The position numbers and the translations under genes are program-made. Below, piece after piece: positions 48,132 to 58,705 of a stretch of DNA of 64,000 bases. The stretch comes from Calendula officinalis (lineage: Eukaryota; Streptophyta; Magnoliopsida; Asterales; Asteraceae). The notes under the pieces are model-generated. The model searched no databases. It saw nothing but the letters and a program-made list of their open reading frames with translations, and had not been told where the DNA came from. The stretch spans positions 47,146,404-47,210,403 of the forward strand of contig OY970822.1 in assembly GCA_963853835.1 (NCBI GenBank). Reading direction: 5' to 3'. Position 1 is the first letter of the stretch. The number at the start of each line of letters is the position of its first letter.

Positions 48132-48541
48132 TATGTTCAGAGAGTTGTGTTCAGGGAAGTCTCACATTATTATAAAGTCCCAAGGAACAATCCACAACCA
48201 TCAGATCAAACTTAATCAATGATCAAGATCAATCCATAAACTACACATGGAGGGGTATTATCGTCCAAAAAAACACCAGACCTTCTTCCTTCTTCAATGG
48301 AGCTTACACCCAAACTGCTTCTTCCTTCTTCAATAGCGATTTCCGGCGATCTTTAAGCCACAAATTACAAACAATGGGTCGCAAACGGCAGATCTAAATC
48401 TCAAACATCGAATCGACTGTAGAAATCGAATCAACAACTTCGAATCACGTTTTTTCTCGAATTCGAGCCCTAATTAAAATTGCGATTGAACAAAATCGTT
48501 GTAATCAAACGCATATCTGAATCTCGAAATCAATATATCTG

Positions 48542-48611
48542 ATGTTATCAATGAATCTGCATCCAGAATATGTCAATAGCAATGAAACAGAGAAAAAAAT
48601 CGATGATTCAG
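48542..48611 (+). CDS. Exon-like start inside the left end of palindrome element 1
   Basis: ATG at 48542 opens MLSMNLHPEYVNSNETEKKI and runs to a GGTAAAA splice donor (GT at 48612-48613). About 250 bp upstream resembles a plant leader, with CTTCTTCC repeats and several short AT-rich stretches. It may be the first exon of a gene that once lay in the element or was captured by it. I do not recognise the protein. The array of palindromes begins where its intron would be. Confidence 0.35.
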
Positions 48612-48639
48612 GTAAAAAATTACAATTCAAGTTTATTAG

Positions 48640-49345
48640 ATAACAAAATCACAAGTGATTCGCTAACGAATCGCGTGTGATTATAAGCTGTGTGTTAATT
48701 CATTGCGCTCAGTTGAGAACGCTAAGCGAATCACATGTGATTTCTTTTCGTAAAACAGGGGAGTTTATAGATTACAAATCACAAGTGATTCGCTTTACAA
48801 ATCACATGTGATTGTGTGTTATGCATTAGTTGACTGCTTCATGTGAGGTTGCTTAGCGAATCACATGTGATTTTTTTGCTTAAAATCAGGGGAGGTTGTT
48901 AAAAAACAAATCACAGGTGATTCTCTTTACAAATCACATGTGATTGTGTGCTATGCATTAGTTGACTGCTTCATGTGAGGTTGCTAAGCGAATCACATGT
49001 GATTTCTTTTCTTAAAACCAGGGGAGATTATTAAGAAATAAATCACAAGTGATTCGGTTTACAAATCACATGTGATTGTTTGCTTTACGTTATTTGACTG
49101 CGTTGAGATGAGGTTTCTTAGCGAATCACATGTGATTTATTTGCTTAAAAACAAGGGAGGTTGTTAAGAAATAAATCACAAGTGATTCGGTTTACAAATC
49201 ACTTGTGATTCTTTGCTTTAAGTTATTTGACTGTGTTGAGATGAGGTTGCTAAGCGAATCACATATGATTTCTTTGCTTAAAAACATGGGAGATTGTTAA
49301 GAAACAAATCACATGTGATTCGCTTTATAAATCACATGTGATTGT
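48640..49345. repeat. Tandem array of a ~133-bp unit with three palindromes per unit
   Basis: GCGAATCACATGTGATT-type starts occur at 48726, 48856, 48988, 49121 and 49254, giving spacings of 130, 132, 133 and 133 bp. Each unit has three copies of the AATCACATGTGATT motif or near variants (CACAAGTG, CACTTGTG, CACATATG in the centre), separated by conserved spacers such as TTGACTGC. Confidence 0.9.
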
Positions 49346-49859
49346 ATGAGCACAACTTTACTAGTAGGATGAGAGTGTGCAGAGAAGTAACAAAGTCTTT
49401 CAAGACTTAAAAAGATAGATTTTCAAACATATTTGGATGGTCAATGACCTTGGTTTGAGAAGAAAAGAAAAAGCAAAAAGGAATTTCCATTTTGGTGATT
49501 AACTTGAAAAGTGGAAAAGTAGTGTTGTGTCTGGGAATGCAAGAATGCATGAAAAAATGAGCTAATAACCAAAATATGAAAGTCTAGGGGATGTGAAATG
49601 AAATCTTGACAGGAGGAAGAGACAAGCCAAAAACCATTTGACTTTTGAGAAAAAAGAGGAAGAGTATTAATTTTATGTATTTGGTATAAGTGTGTATTTG
49701 TACTATCAAATGGTGTATTATTTCAACTTACATTTTATTTGATAATTAATGATGGTTAATTATTAGTTGTACAATATTATTTTGGATGACTATTTTGTCA
49801 TTATAAATATTTATGTTTAATTCACAAATTAAATTTTTAGTCTTGTTATTAAGTATTAA

Positions 49860-50885
49860 ATTACATGTGATTTTATTATATCACTTTTGATTTTATTAAA
49901 AATCACATGTGATTTTGTTATGTAAAACAGAGTTTTTATTATAAAACAGAGGAGTCTATATACATAACAAAATCACATGTGATTGGAAAGTAAACATCAA
50001 GTGCACAAAAACAGTGACATGTACATAGAAACAATAACATGTGATTGTTAATAAAAATCACAAGTAATTGGAAAGTAAACAACAATCGCACAAAAACAGA
50101 ACATGTTACTTAGTATTAAATCACTAGTGATGTTCCCAATCACATTGCTAATTGATCTTTTAAGCTTTATTTTGATCTTCTTTGACACCTCATCAGTTTT
50201 TGTTTTTGATTGTGATAGAGGTCTTTTTCTACCAATATTAACATTAGTTCGTATCTCAGACAACTTAGATAACATAGTTGGATATTCATCATCACCACCT
50301 ATAAAACACAAAGAAGCAAGTTATGACAACAAATAACATTATGAGATACTTAAACTGAAATCACCTGTGATTGAACTCACAATCTCAAATAAACAACTGT
50401 AATTTAGCTTACTAATCACATGTGATTGAAAGATATGAATTATTTAACAGTGATTAAGTGAGATGTTGAGAACAATCACATGTGATTGAACTTAAATAAC
50501 ATAATAATCAAATAATAAATAACAATCACATATGATTTAAAAACAGAGTAAACATAAAAATAATAAAACATGTGAACACAGTATAATCACATGTGATTTA
50601 CAATTAAAAAACACTAGAAAGCTAAAAATCTATAATAAAATTTGTAAAATCACATGTGATTTAAAAACAAAGTAAACAAAAAAATAATAAACGACAAATA
50701 ACATGTGAATACAATAAAATTACATGTGATTTAAAACTAAAAAACACTAAAAAGCTGAAATCTATAATAAAAAACACTAAAAGCACATGTGATTTACAAC
50801 TAAATAACACTCAAAAGCTGAAATCTATAATTAAAAACACTAAAATCACATGTGATTTACAACTAAAAAACAAATAAAAACTTCA
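49860..50885. repeat. Dispersed AATCACATGTGATT palindromes
   Basis: Perfect or near-perfect copies occur near 49901, 49971, 50413, 50474, 50585, 50648, 50790 and 50844 at irregular spacing. The AT-rich spacers share short phrases (AAAACACTAAAAGCTGAAATC). More copies follow the solo LTR, near 53734 and 53783. Confidence 0.9.
50110..50298 (-). CDS. Internal exon-like Lys-rich segment in palindrome element 1
   Basis: On the minus strand a TTTTATAG acceptor (ending at 50299) is followed by an open segment: GDDEYPTMLSKLSEIRTNVN, then RKRPLSQSKTKTDEVSKKIK. It ends near a GTAACA donor. The basic composition suggests a nuclear or DNA-binding tail, but I recognise no family. It would belong to the same strand as the 54137 start. 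Confidence 0.35.
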
Positions 50886-50890
50886 AAATC

Positions 50891-53652
50891 TGTAACGCCC
50901 CAAATTTTTTAATTTAATTTTAATTACGTATATTCATTATTAAACCTTATTGTATCAATTATTTGGTGAAATAAGCATGTGACGTTTTATTTATAAGACG
51001 TTTATTATTCTCGTGACACTTGAGATCTTGTTCAGTCGAGAACGCAACGAATCCCGAGCTTATTATAGATTGCGTACGTGTGAAGACGAGGCCGGCCTTT
51101 AGGCCAAGGCCGAGACCCGCAACTAGTTTCCTCGTTATTAAGAGTAGGAGTGCTCCCGAATTAAGTAAGTAATATGAGTGGACTGATTCGAGACTTGTTT
51201 ATGCGTTGGGCTCAGTTGGGTGTATCTGCGTTTCCAGCCCACACCAAGTTGCAACTTCGGGCTTAAGGCCTTCTAATTTAGAATATTGATTTGTTTAATC
51301 AGCTAAATATCGTTTGTGATACCCTAAACTCCATAGAAACCCCTATCGACCAAAACTCTCTCTTCCAAGGATACGTCGGCAGCCAACTATCCCCATCTCT
51401 CCGATGTTTTGTTCCAGTAGAGCATCTCCGATCGCAAATTATGTGCACCCCATCGCCGAGCAGAATCAAACGGAGGTCAATACCTTGGGTATTGATTCGG
51501 TAAAAACCTAGCCTTCTCCCTTCTCTCGTTTTTTTTTTTCTTAATGCTTTTCTGATTACTTCTCTGACCAATAAATTGTGGCGGATTGTTGAGGATTCGA
51601 GCAGGGCAGAAACTATCGGAGTATTTAGCAGCGAATGGTGTAACTGTGTATGTTTTGATTAAGACGGTAGGGCTGTATTTTCCTTCTTTCTATTCGAAAA
51701 TTATCTTGAGTTTGTAATACCGATTCTAAAGGTTTGTGTTTCGATTTATTGATGGGTTCGAGAAGCAAGGAAGCAGCGAGCAGTACTGGTGGAAGTCTTA
51801 AAATTGTCGGGTTTTAGCTTTGCCGAGCCAAAGCAGCTTCCAATTGAGTAATTGTAGCCGGAACTCGTGTTGTCCCGGTAGCCTCCTTGTTCCCTCATCC
51901 TTTTCGATAATTCTAATTCTATTCTTGTGATTCATAACACGAATTGTTTATGTCGAGATTAGAAGGGCTGCAATCTCAGTGACTAACACCGAGCCTCGGG
52001 TGGTCTCGGTGGGTTGGGGTCAAATGGTTTAAATTATTTCTTTAGTCTGAAAATTTAACGGGAATGTTAACCGAAGGGGAAACCGAACCCGTAGGGTTCT
52101 CGGTTTCCCAATCAAAAACTTTTACCACCAAGTTTTATAGAAACAGATAGAATTCAAGTAATTATTATTTTTCAGCTGTCGGGCATAAATTTTAGGTACG
52201 CGGGTTTTTCGGTGACGGGTCGGGTTGCTAAAACGAGTTTTATAAATCAATACTTTCTGGCAGAATCTGGTCTCCTGTTCTAAACTGTTTTGAGGTACTT
52301 CAAATAATCTTTAGAGTTTTTGGCCCGTGCTGGGACCTTGGTTTTTGAGTTAGCTTTCCAGCACCGCAACCCTCTCGTCAATCCGAATTACGGTTTAAAA
52401 GTTATAGTCAATTTAGTATGCTGCTGTTAGGAAGATGACCTGTGCAGTAGGTCTGTCTTGAAATGCTGTTTTGAGACACTTGGAGTCTGTTTTGGCCAGT
52501 GACCGTCTCACAGTAAATTGTAGTTCTGATTTTCTTCTAGCCAGGGTAAAAAGATGGGGAAAATCTAATGAACCTTTTAGGAGTTATGGCAGTTTCCGTG
52601 AGACTGACGGGGGCTGCCAGTTTTCTGAAATAAACCCTCGGGTAGAATGTTAATTCCGGGTTTCGCTTTTTGGTTTTAGGACCGTCTAAGAGATAACGTG
52701 CTGTCCTTCTGATTGTCGGGAACCCCTTTGGAGCTTACGTTTCTCGAGGTGAGTATTCTCACCGTGTATTCAGTTTTAACGTTGTACATGCATGACTTAT
52801 GTGTTATATTCTTGCACCATAATTGTTATCTGAGCTTGAGCTGTTATCTGAGTCTGATCCGCTATCTGAGTTTGATTTGTTATCTGAGTTTGACATGCTA
52901 TCTGAGTATCTGAGTAGCTGTTGATTTATTTTAATCTGAGACATTGTGCCTGGGTAACCGAGCTCGGCACAGGGTCATTCTGTGCTACTACTTGCTAGGG
53001 CAATCTGAGATAATTATGTTAAAGAGATAATAAAACATAATAACACACATCTGAGTTTTGGGATCACCTCCCGTCTGAGTTTTTGGAATTAATCCCGTCT
53101 GAGTTTTTGGGATTATTCCCGTCTGAGTTTTTGGGATTATTCCAGTCTTAGTTTTGGGATCACTCCCGTCTGAGTTTTTGGCTTACGCCTATCTGAGGTG
53201 TGAGGAGGGGCGAGGTTGATCTCTCGTCCCAAATCACACAAGCGCGCTATATAAATTAAAATCTGAGTAATAAAATCTGAGAAATAAATCTGAGTAATTA
53301 ATCGAGTAGATTCTGAGTAGGAGTACACCGATGTGCCCTCATGTGTTGTATGTTAATATTGTTTGCATTTTGAGATTATTCACTCAGCTTCCCCAGCTGA
53401 CCCAAACTTTCCCCCACATTGTTTCAGGTACCAGCAAAGGAAAGGAGAAGGTGGATGGTTGACCGCTGTATCTTTTCATTACTGATGTGGACATCAATTA
53501 ATATTTTAAAACACTTTACTTTATCTTAACTATTCCGCAATAAATACGTTTTAAATGTTAAATATTAATATCTGAGATTTATTTATGGGACCTTTTGATT
53601 ATAATTTTGTTTTTAAAAATTTTAAAAATCTTGTAAATTTTAGGGTGTTACA
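50891..53652 (+). repeat. Solo LTR of the LARD family in palindrome element 1
   Basis: It starts TGTAACGCCC, ends GGGTGTTACA and is flanked by AAATC on both sides (50886-50890, 53653-53657). It is the reverse complement in orientation of the LTRs at 8827 and 15884 and matches them in many stretches, including the block of ATCTGAG repeats (about 52830-53290) and the flank CTTTCCCCCACATTGTTTC. It is more divergent than those two are from each other. The internal region has been lost by recombination. Confidence 0.92.
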
Positions 53653-54086
53653 AAATCACACCTGATTTAAAACAAAATTACAAGCACATATGTTTAAACA
53701 AAAAAAAGATGATTTAAAACGAAATAGACTTAGAATCACATGTGATTAACTAAAAACATTTGTTTTAGAATAAAACAGATCTAAATCACATGTGATTTGA
53801 AACAGAGTTTTCAAAAACAGGGGAACTATTAACTTTTGGATAAATGACATGTGATTTACTAATAAACATTAGAAAGCTGAAACACTTAACAATAAACTTG
53901 TTATTTTAGTAGAAAACAACAAAATAAAGATAAACGTATCAAGAAAAATGTTATGAAATTGATGGAGTATCATATAGAAACCCTAGAAATGTTCGGAATA
54001 CAAAACAAATTCATAAATGAACATCTATTTGTGCATAAACTGTAAAAAAAACATTATAATAACAACAAAATCGCGTTTGAACTTAC

Positions 54087-54137
54087 ATATAGTTTCATCA
54101 GAGGGTTTTTTTTCGAAGAAAAACGAGAATCGCCCAT
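54087..54137 (-). CDS. Exon-like start inside the right end of palindrome element 1
   Basis: On the minus strand ATG at 54137 reads MGDSRFSSKKNPLMKLY and ends at a GTAAGT donor (GT at 54086-54085). CT-rich repeats (GA on the plus strand, 54277-54320) lie upstream, as in plant leaders. It points inward, opposite to the exon-like start at 48542. No family recognised. Confidence 0.35.
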
Positions 54138-54803
54138 TGTAAATCGCGTAAAAGTTGAATGTAGAAGAAGACCGAAGTTGTAGGAGTGTAAAACTAACGA
54201 TCTTCGTAAAATGACGGTAGAAATCGGCGAAAATAAGTTGAATCATGACTGTTTCCAATTGATTTTAGTGTGTGTGAGAGAGAGAGAGAGAGATAGAGAG
54301 AGGGAGGGAGAGAGCAGACGAGAGGTAAGGAGGTAGAGAGAGTGAAAAATGAAAAGTGAGGAACAAGTTAGGTTTAAGTCTTGGGTAAAATGACCAACAT
54401 ACCCCTCCGCCTAAAAACCCCATTTAATTTGTGATTTAATCTGAGCCATTGATCATGATGATCCAAGGGCCAATAATCATTCCTTGGGACTTTATAATTT
54501 TCTTGGACCTCCTAGAACAAATCACTATGTTCAAAATATAGATCATTATTATGAGAATATATATTTTTCGTGAGGGCATTTGACAAATTAAACAATTAAA
54601 AAGTTTACAGAAATAGACACAATAATATGAGTGATCATTTTAACTAAATTTAAAATTTACTTGTTTTAGCCCAATAAAAAAAATTAAAACCTTTAACTGT
54701 TACGGAGTATTTGATATAGAAAAGCTTTATTTTAAGGCAAACATTAGTACATTACAACTAATACATGTAGTATATATAATCGAAGTAGACTAAGAACTAA
54801 CTA

Positions 54804-55005
54804 TTTAAGGCTTGTAGCCTAGTGGTATTGGAAGAAAATTTAAGGTGTTGCTCATGACTTATAGGTCATGGGTTCAAGTCCCGCCGTGGACAGATTAGTA
54901 GATGATTTGAGGAAAGGCGTACTGTCCTTTGTAAATGTCATTGTCTAAGCTTGAACCACAAACTTAATAACTAGTTTTTTTTTTTTTAAAAAAAAAAGAC
55001 TCATG
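54804..55005 (+). mobile_element. tRNA-derived SINE
   Basis: An A box (TAGCCTAGTGGTATTGG, from about 54815) and a B box (GGGTTCAAGTCCCG, about 54870-54883) are followed by a tRNA-unrelated body and a T-run/A-run tail. GAACTAACTA is duplicated on both sides (54794-54803, 55006-55015). It would be read by RNA polymerase III and moved by a LINE. Confidence 0.85.
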
Positions 55006-55015
55006 AACTAACTAA

Positions 55016-55524
55016 TCATTGATAAACCATAATCGTTGGCGAACATAATGCCATCATCATTAATCAGAGAAAGCATCATTGAGTATTATTAATCATTAAT
55101 TAACCAACACATAACTTATGTACTTGTTAAGAACACTAATCATCAAAGTAATATATACAATAACTATTTATGTTTTTCTATCTATTTTTCCTAAGTAGGT
55201 TATTTATACATAATGTTTTATTTCATACATCACAACTATCTTTTGATATAGTTTTACAGTTTGTTATAATATATGTATAACATGATGTATAAAGTAAAAG
55301 ATATCATAATTTTTCTTTCTATAATTGTCTAATGTTATAATATATGTATAATTTTTCTTTCTATAATTTTTCTTTCTATCATAGAGTTTTTTCTTTCTAT
55401 AATTGTCTAATGCTAGGTTATGAAACATAATTTTTTTGAAGTAAAAAATTACAAGTATCTCACATAGTGTATATCATGTATGTTTTTAACAAAACTTGAA
55501 CATGTAATCTTTTGATTGTATGAT
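55016..55524. other. Intergenic, AT-rich
   Basis: A run of repeated TTTTTCTTTCTATAATT-type phrases (about 55308-55405) is the only structure seen. No gene. Confidence 0.5.
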
Positions 55525-55534
55525 AACTCACATA

Positions 55535-56319
55535 GAGAAATATTCAAGGAGGCCCATCATTTTTATCAAGTCCCGAGGAACAAATCTCAACTATTGATCA
55601 ATAAGATCTAATGGTCAAGATTAATCACATATTTTATACATAAGGGGGTATTTTGGTCATTTGGTACTTAAAAAAAATTTGATTTTTTCTTATTTTTTAT
55701 TTAAAATTTTTTATTTTTTAAAAAAAAATTTAGTTTTTAAGTGAGGGGTATTTTGGTCATTTTAATAAAAAATATATTTTTATTTTTTCATTTTTTATTT
55801 TAAAATTTTTATTTTTATTAAAAAAAATTATTTTTTTATTATTATTTTTTTAAAAACTATTATTTTTTAAAAAATTATTATTTTTCCATTAATAACACAT
55901 AATGTGATTGCATAGTGAATTACATGTGATTGTATTCTGAATCACATGTGATTACCGTAAAATCGGTAATCACATGTGATTACACTAAAATCACATGTGA
56001 TTAAGTCATACACGTAATTATCAAATAAATATTATTTTTTAATGAAAAAAATTAATAAATAAATAAAAAATAAATAAATTTGAAAATTTTTTTTAAGTGC
56101 CAAATAACCAAAATACCCCTTCATAGTAAAAAAAATAAATAAATAAATAACATTCTAAAATAAAAAATAAAAAATATTTTTATTTTTTAAAAAATGACCA
56201 AAATACCCCTCAATATATAAAATATGTGATTAATCTTGACCATTAGATCTTACTGATCAATGGTTGAGATTTGTTCCTCGGTACTTCGTAAAAATAATGG
56301 ACATCCTTGAACGCAACTC
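55535..56319. mobile_element. Small palindrome element 2 (785 bp)
   Basis: AACTCACATA is duplicated on both sides (55525-55534, 56320-56329). The ends are long inverted repeats (over 100 bp, starting GAGAAATATTCAAGGA and, reverse complemented, GAGTTGCGTTCAAGGA). They share the AAGTCCCGAGGAACAAATCTC block and GGGGTATTTTGGTCAT with element 1. The centre holds three perfect and one or two near-perfect AATCACATGTGATT copies (about 55938-56005). No coding content: a MITE of the same family. Confidence 0.88.
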
Positions 56320-56329
56320 AACTCACATA

Positions 56330-57130
56330 CTCATATACCGCTAGAGCAAATGTTATTTAGTTGAAATGAATATTTTTTGTGGAAGAAATATGAGACGTTG
56401 GTCAATGAAAAGGACAATAATATCGACATTCTTGATTTGTTTTTTTTATTAATGTACTTTTATTATTTTACGTATGTTTTTAATTAATGCATTTTTATTT
56501 TTTTTGGTACTTCGAATATAACATATATTAATTTTTATTAGTTGAATGTATGTTGAATATAAATACATAAAAATGAAAAAAATTGTCGGACACATAGAAC
56601 TTATAACATTTTTATAGGAGATTAGTGATTTTGAGGTAAATACTATAATAATGTTATAGAGCCAAAATAAGTACATAGTACATAACTCGAAGAAAGTATA
56701 TTGTGAGGTATTATTACTAAAAATGAAAGTATATTTTTATAACTCGAAGAAAAGAACTTTATTATTTGGATTGATAAAAATAGAAAAATATACTACTATA
56801 AATGATTATAAAACCTAAGAAAGCTACTGAGGTGATTTATTCACCGTAATTTTAATTTCATTCATTACAATTATTGTTTAGTATGATTAAACAATTAAGT
56901 GTAAAATTTATATTATATAATGTTTAAATTAAAAATTATAATGTACAAGTAACTTTCTTTTTTCAAAAGTACATCACTATAAAAATCTTAAAAAGTGAAA
57001 ACTGTGCTACTATTATTAAAAAAAAAATAAAAAATTAGCCTATAAATCATAATACGAAGTATGATTTTTGTTAATAGGGGAACGTCTTATTTGCAAGATG
57101 ATAGAATCAAACTTTTCTAATTTAATTTAT
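56330..57130. other. Intergenic, AT-rich
   Basis: Nothing supported beyond low-complexity AT-rich DNA. Confidence 0.5.
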
Positions 57131-57132
57131 TA

Positions 57133-57444
57133 CTTCCTCCGTATCAAAATAAGTGACACACTTTTTATTTTGGGGTGTATCAAAATAAGTGACACACTTT
57201 GAAAACTTTCCTTATTTGGTAAAAATAGTGGGACCCATCCCACTAACTATCCACTTTAATAAAGTGAAATTACCCTTATACCCTTACTTTTACTTTTAAA
57301 ACTCTTTAATATCACTTTATTCAAGAAAAGTGGGACTCATTCTTCACTAAATATGTACTTTAATCTATTTTAACCTCTACTTTAATCTTTTACCTCAAAA
57401 AACGTGTAAGACAATTTGTGTCACTTATTTTGATACAGAGGAAG
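57133..57444. mobile_element. Stowaway-like MITE
   Basis: Ends are inverted repeats starting CTTCCTCCGTATCAAAATAA, flanked by TA (57131-57132 and 57445-57446). The terminal repeat is present twice at the left end: a second copy, GTGTATCAAAATAAGTGACAC, lies at about 57175. The body is related, in reverse orientation, to the MITE at 33156. Confidence 0.9.
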
Positions 57445-57885
57445 TATATAAGTTAAAAAAATAAAACAAAAAAGTTTAGAAGAAGACAAGAAAAAAAATA
57501 CAATCTTTGCTGGCAATTCGGTGTTTATCACTAAAATTCACTTCGAAGTTCAAACACTATCACATTGTCACACAAACGCATGTATTTTACATTTCTACTC
57601 TACTAACTAGTTTTTTTTTTTTTTTTTTAACTTTACCTAATTTATTCCAATATGTTTACAGCAAGAGTGCAAGACTTGAATTTATGATATGCATGTTATG
57701 GACAATATGTTACTCCTAATACTAATATCAATAAACTACAATTGTTTGAGTTATTCTACTAATAAGTTGACAATGATAAAGTTTAACATAAAAATTAATT
57801 TTTATGACAAAATCACTTCTATTTCTATTTAGAAACGAACAAGACTATTGATCCGCGTGTTCCATGAATGAATTCCATTGCCTTT
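57445..57885. other. Intergenic, AT-rich
   Basis: AT-rich DNA with a long T-run near 57610-57628; no gene supported. Confidence 0.5.
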
Positions 57886-57889
57886 TGTA

Positions 57890-58080
57890 TAAAATGATAA
57901 TAATGATGTTTAAACTAAAAATAAGGATAAGAATATAATTTTATTTTATTAAAGTACATAGTTAGTGTAGAATGAGTCCTATTTTTTTTAACAAATAAGG
58001 TGATATTTAGAAGTCTATTACTTATTTTGATTCATTTCTAAATAAAATGTGTATCACTTATATAGATACAGAGTATAATG
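57890..58080. mobile_element. Stowaway-like MITE fragment
   Basis: The stretch resembles the inner part and one end of the MITE at 33156: TGATAATAATGATGTTTAAAC, then GAATGAGTCCTA, and TGTATCACTTATATAGATACA at the end. The other terminus is not visible and the TIR has decayed. Confidence 0.6.
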
Positions 58081-58705
58081 AATGTATTATGCTGATTGAT
58101 AAATTAACTATAATACATTTTGCAAGTTAGATAAATAGTGCCAGACACTTGACTTTTGTTGCGTAAGCATTTTTGATTTTTCCTAAATGGATATCATTTA
58201 TTTTGAGGCTGTGGCTGATGGATGTCTAAATATATTAAAGGCTTTTAGAAACAGCCAACACTTTTATGAGAATTTATTTATGTACCACAACTTTTACTTC
58301 TTATACTATATTGTACAATTTTTATAGCTTATTGTACAAGAATGTGAAGCAACATTTATGGTAGATGAATTAAAAGTTGTGGTATAAAAATCATCCCCTT
58401 TTTAGTATTGTTACTTTTTAGTATTTCTTTTTTCTTTTCATAGATGTAAGGTTTGACTTTTTTTTTTCTTTCTGATTTTAATCTCTTAACATTTTTTACA
58501 TTTAAGGTTTTATATGTTTTTATTTTGATGCAATTTATTTTAATTTGTTGATTCTTTTTCCAAAAAATATAATGTACGGAGTACATATTAGTATCATAAG
58601 TATCCAAATTATTCAAAATACGAATTAATAGTTATACGAATATCAGTAAAAAAGTTAATTTAGATATATATAAAAAATTTCCCCCACATCGCGCGGGGTA
58701 GAAAT
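58081..58705. other. Intergenic, AT-rich
   Basis: No gene, RNA or element boundary supported. Confidence 0.5.

Larger units (their letters stand above)
48140..54525. mobile_element. Mutator-like element full of AATCACATGTGATT palindromes (palindrome element 1)
   Basis: TATGTTCA is duplicated on both sides (48132-48139, 54526-54533). The left end starts GAGAGTTGTGTTCAGGG; the right end, reverse complemented, starts GTGATTTGTTCTAGG. Both continue through ATTATAAAGTCCCAAGGAA into a block reading GGGGTAT...GGTC, so the inverted repeats extend over 100 bp or more with mismatches. Without the nested solo LTR (50891-53652) and its target copy the element is about 3.6 kb. It holds many palindromic 14-mers and three exon-like segments but no transposase domain. 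Long TIRs and a target of 8-9 bp suggest a Mutator-like origin. Confidence 0.8.

Noticed and set aside
48640..50885. CRISPR-like array of palindromic repeats
   Set aside because: The genome is a plant's; spacing is irregular or in 133-bp units with conserved spacers, no cas genes are present, and the repeats lie inside a TIR element.
54815..54883. tRNA gene
   Set aside because: The A and B boxes are there, but the sequence does not fold into a full cloverleaf; with the 10-bp target duplication and the tail it is a SINE.
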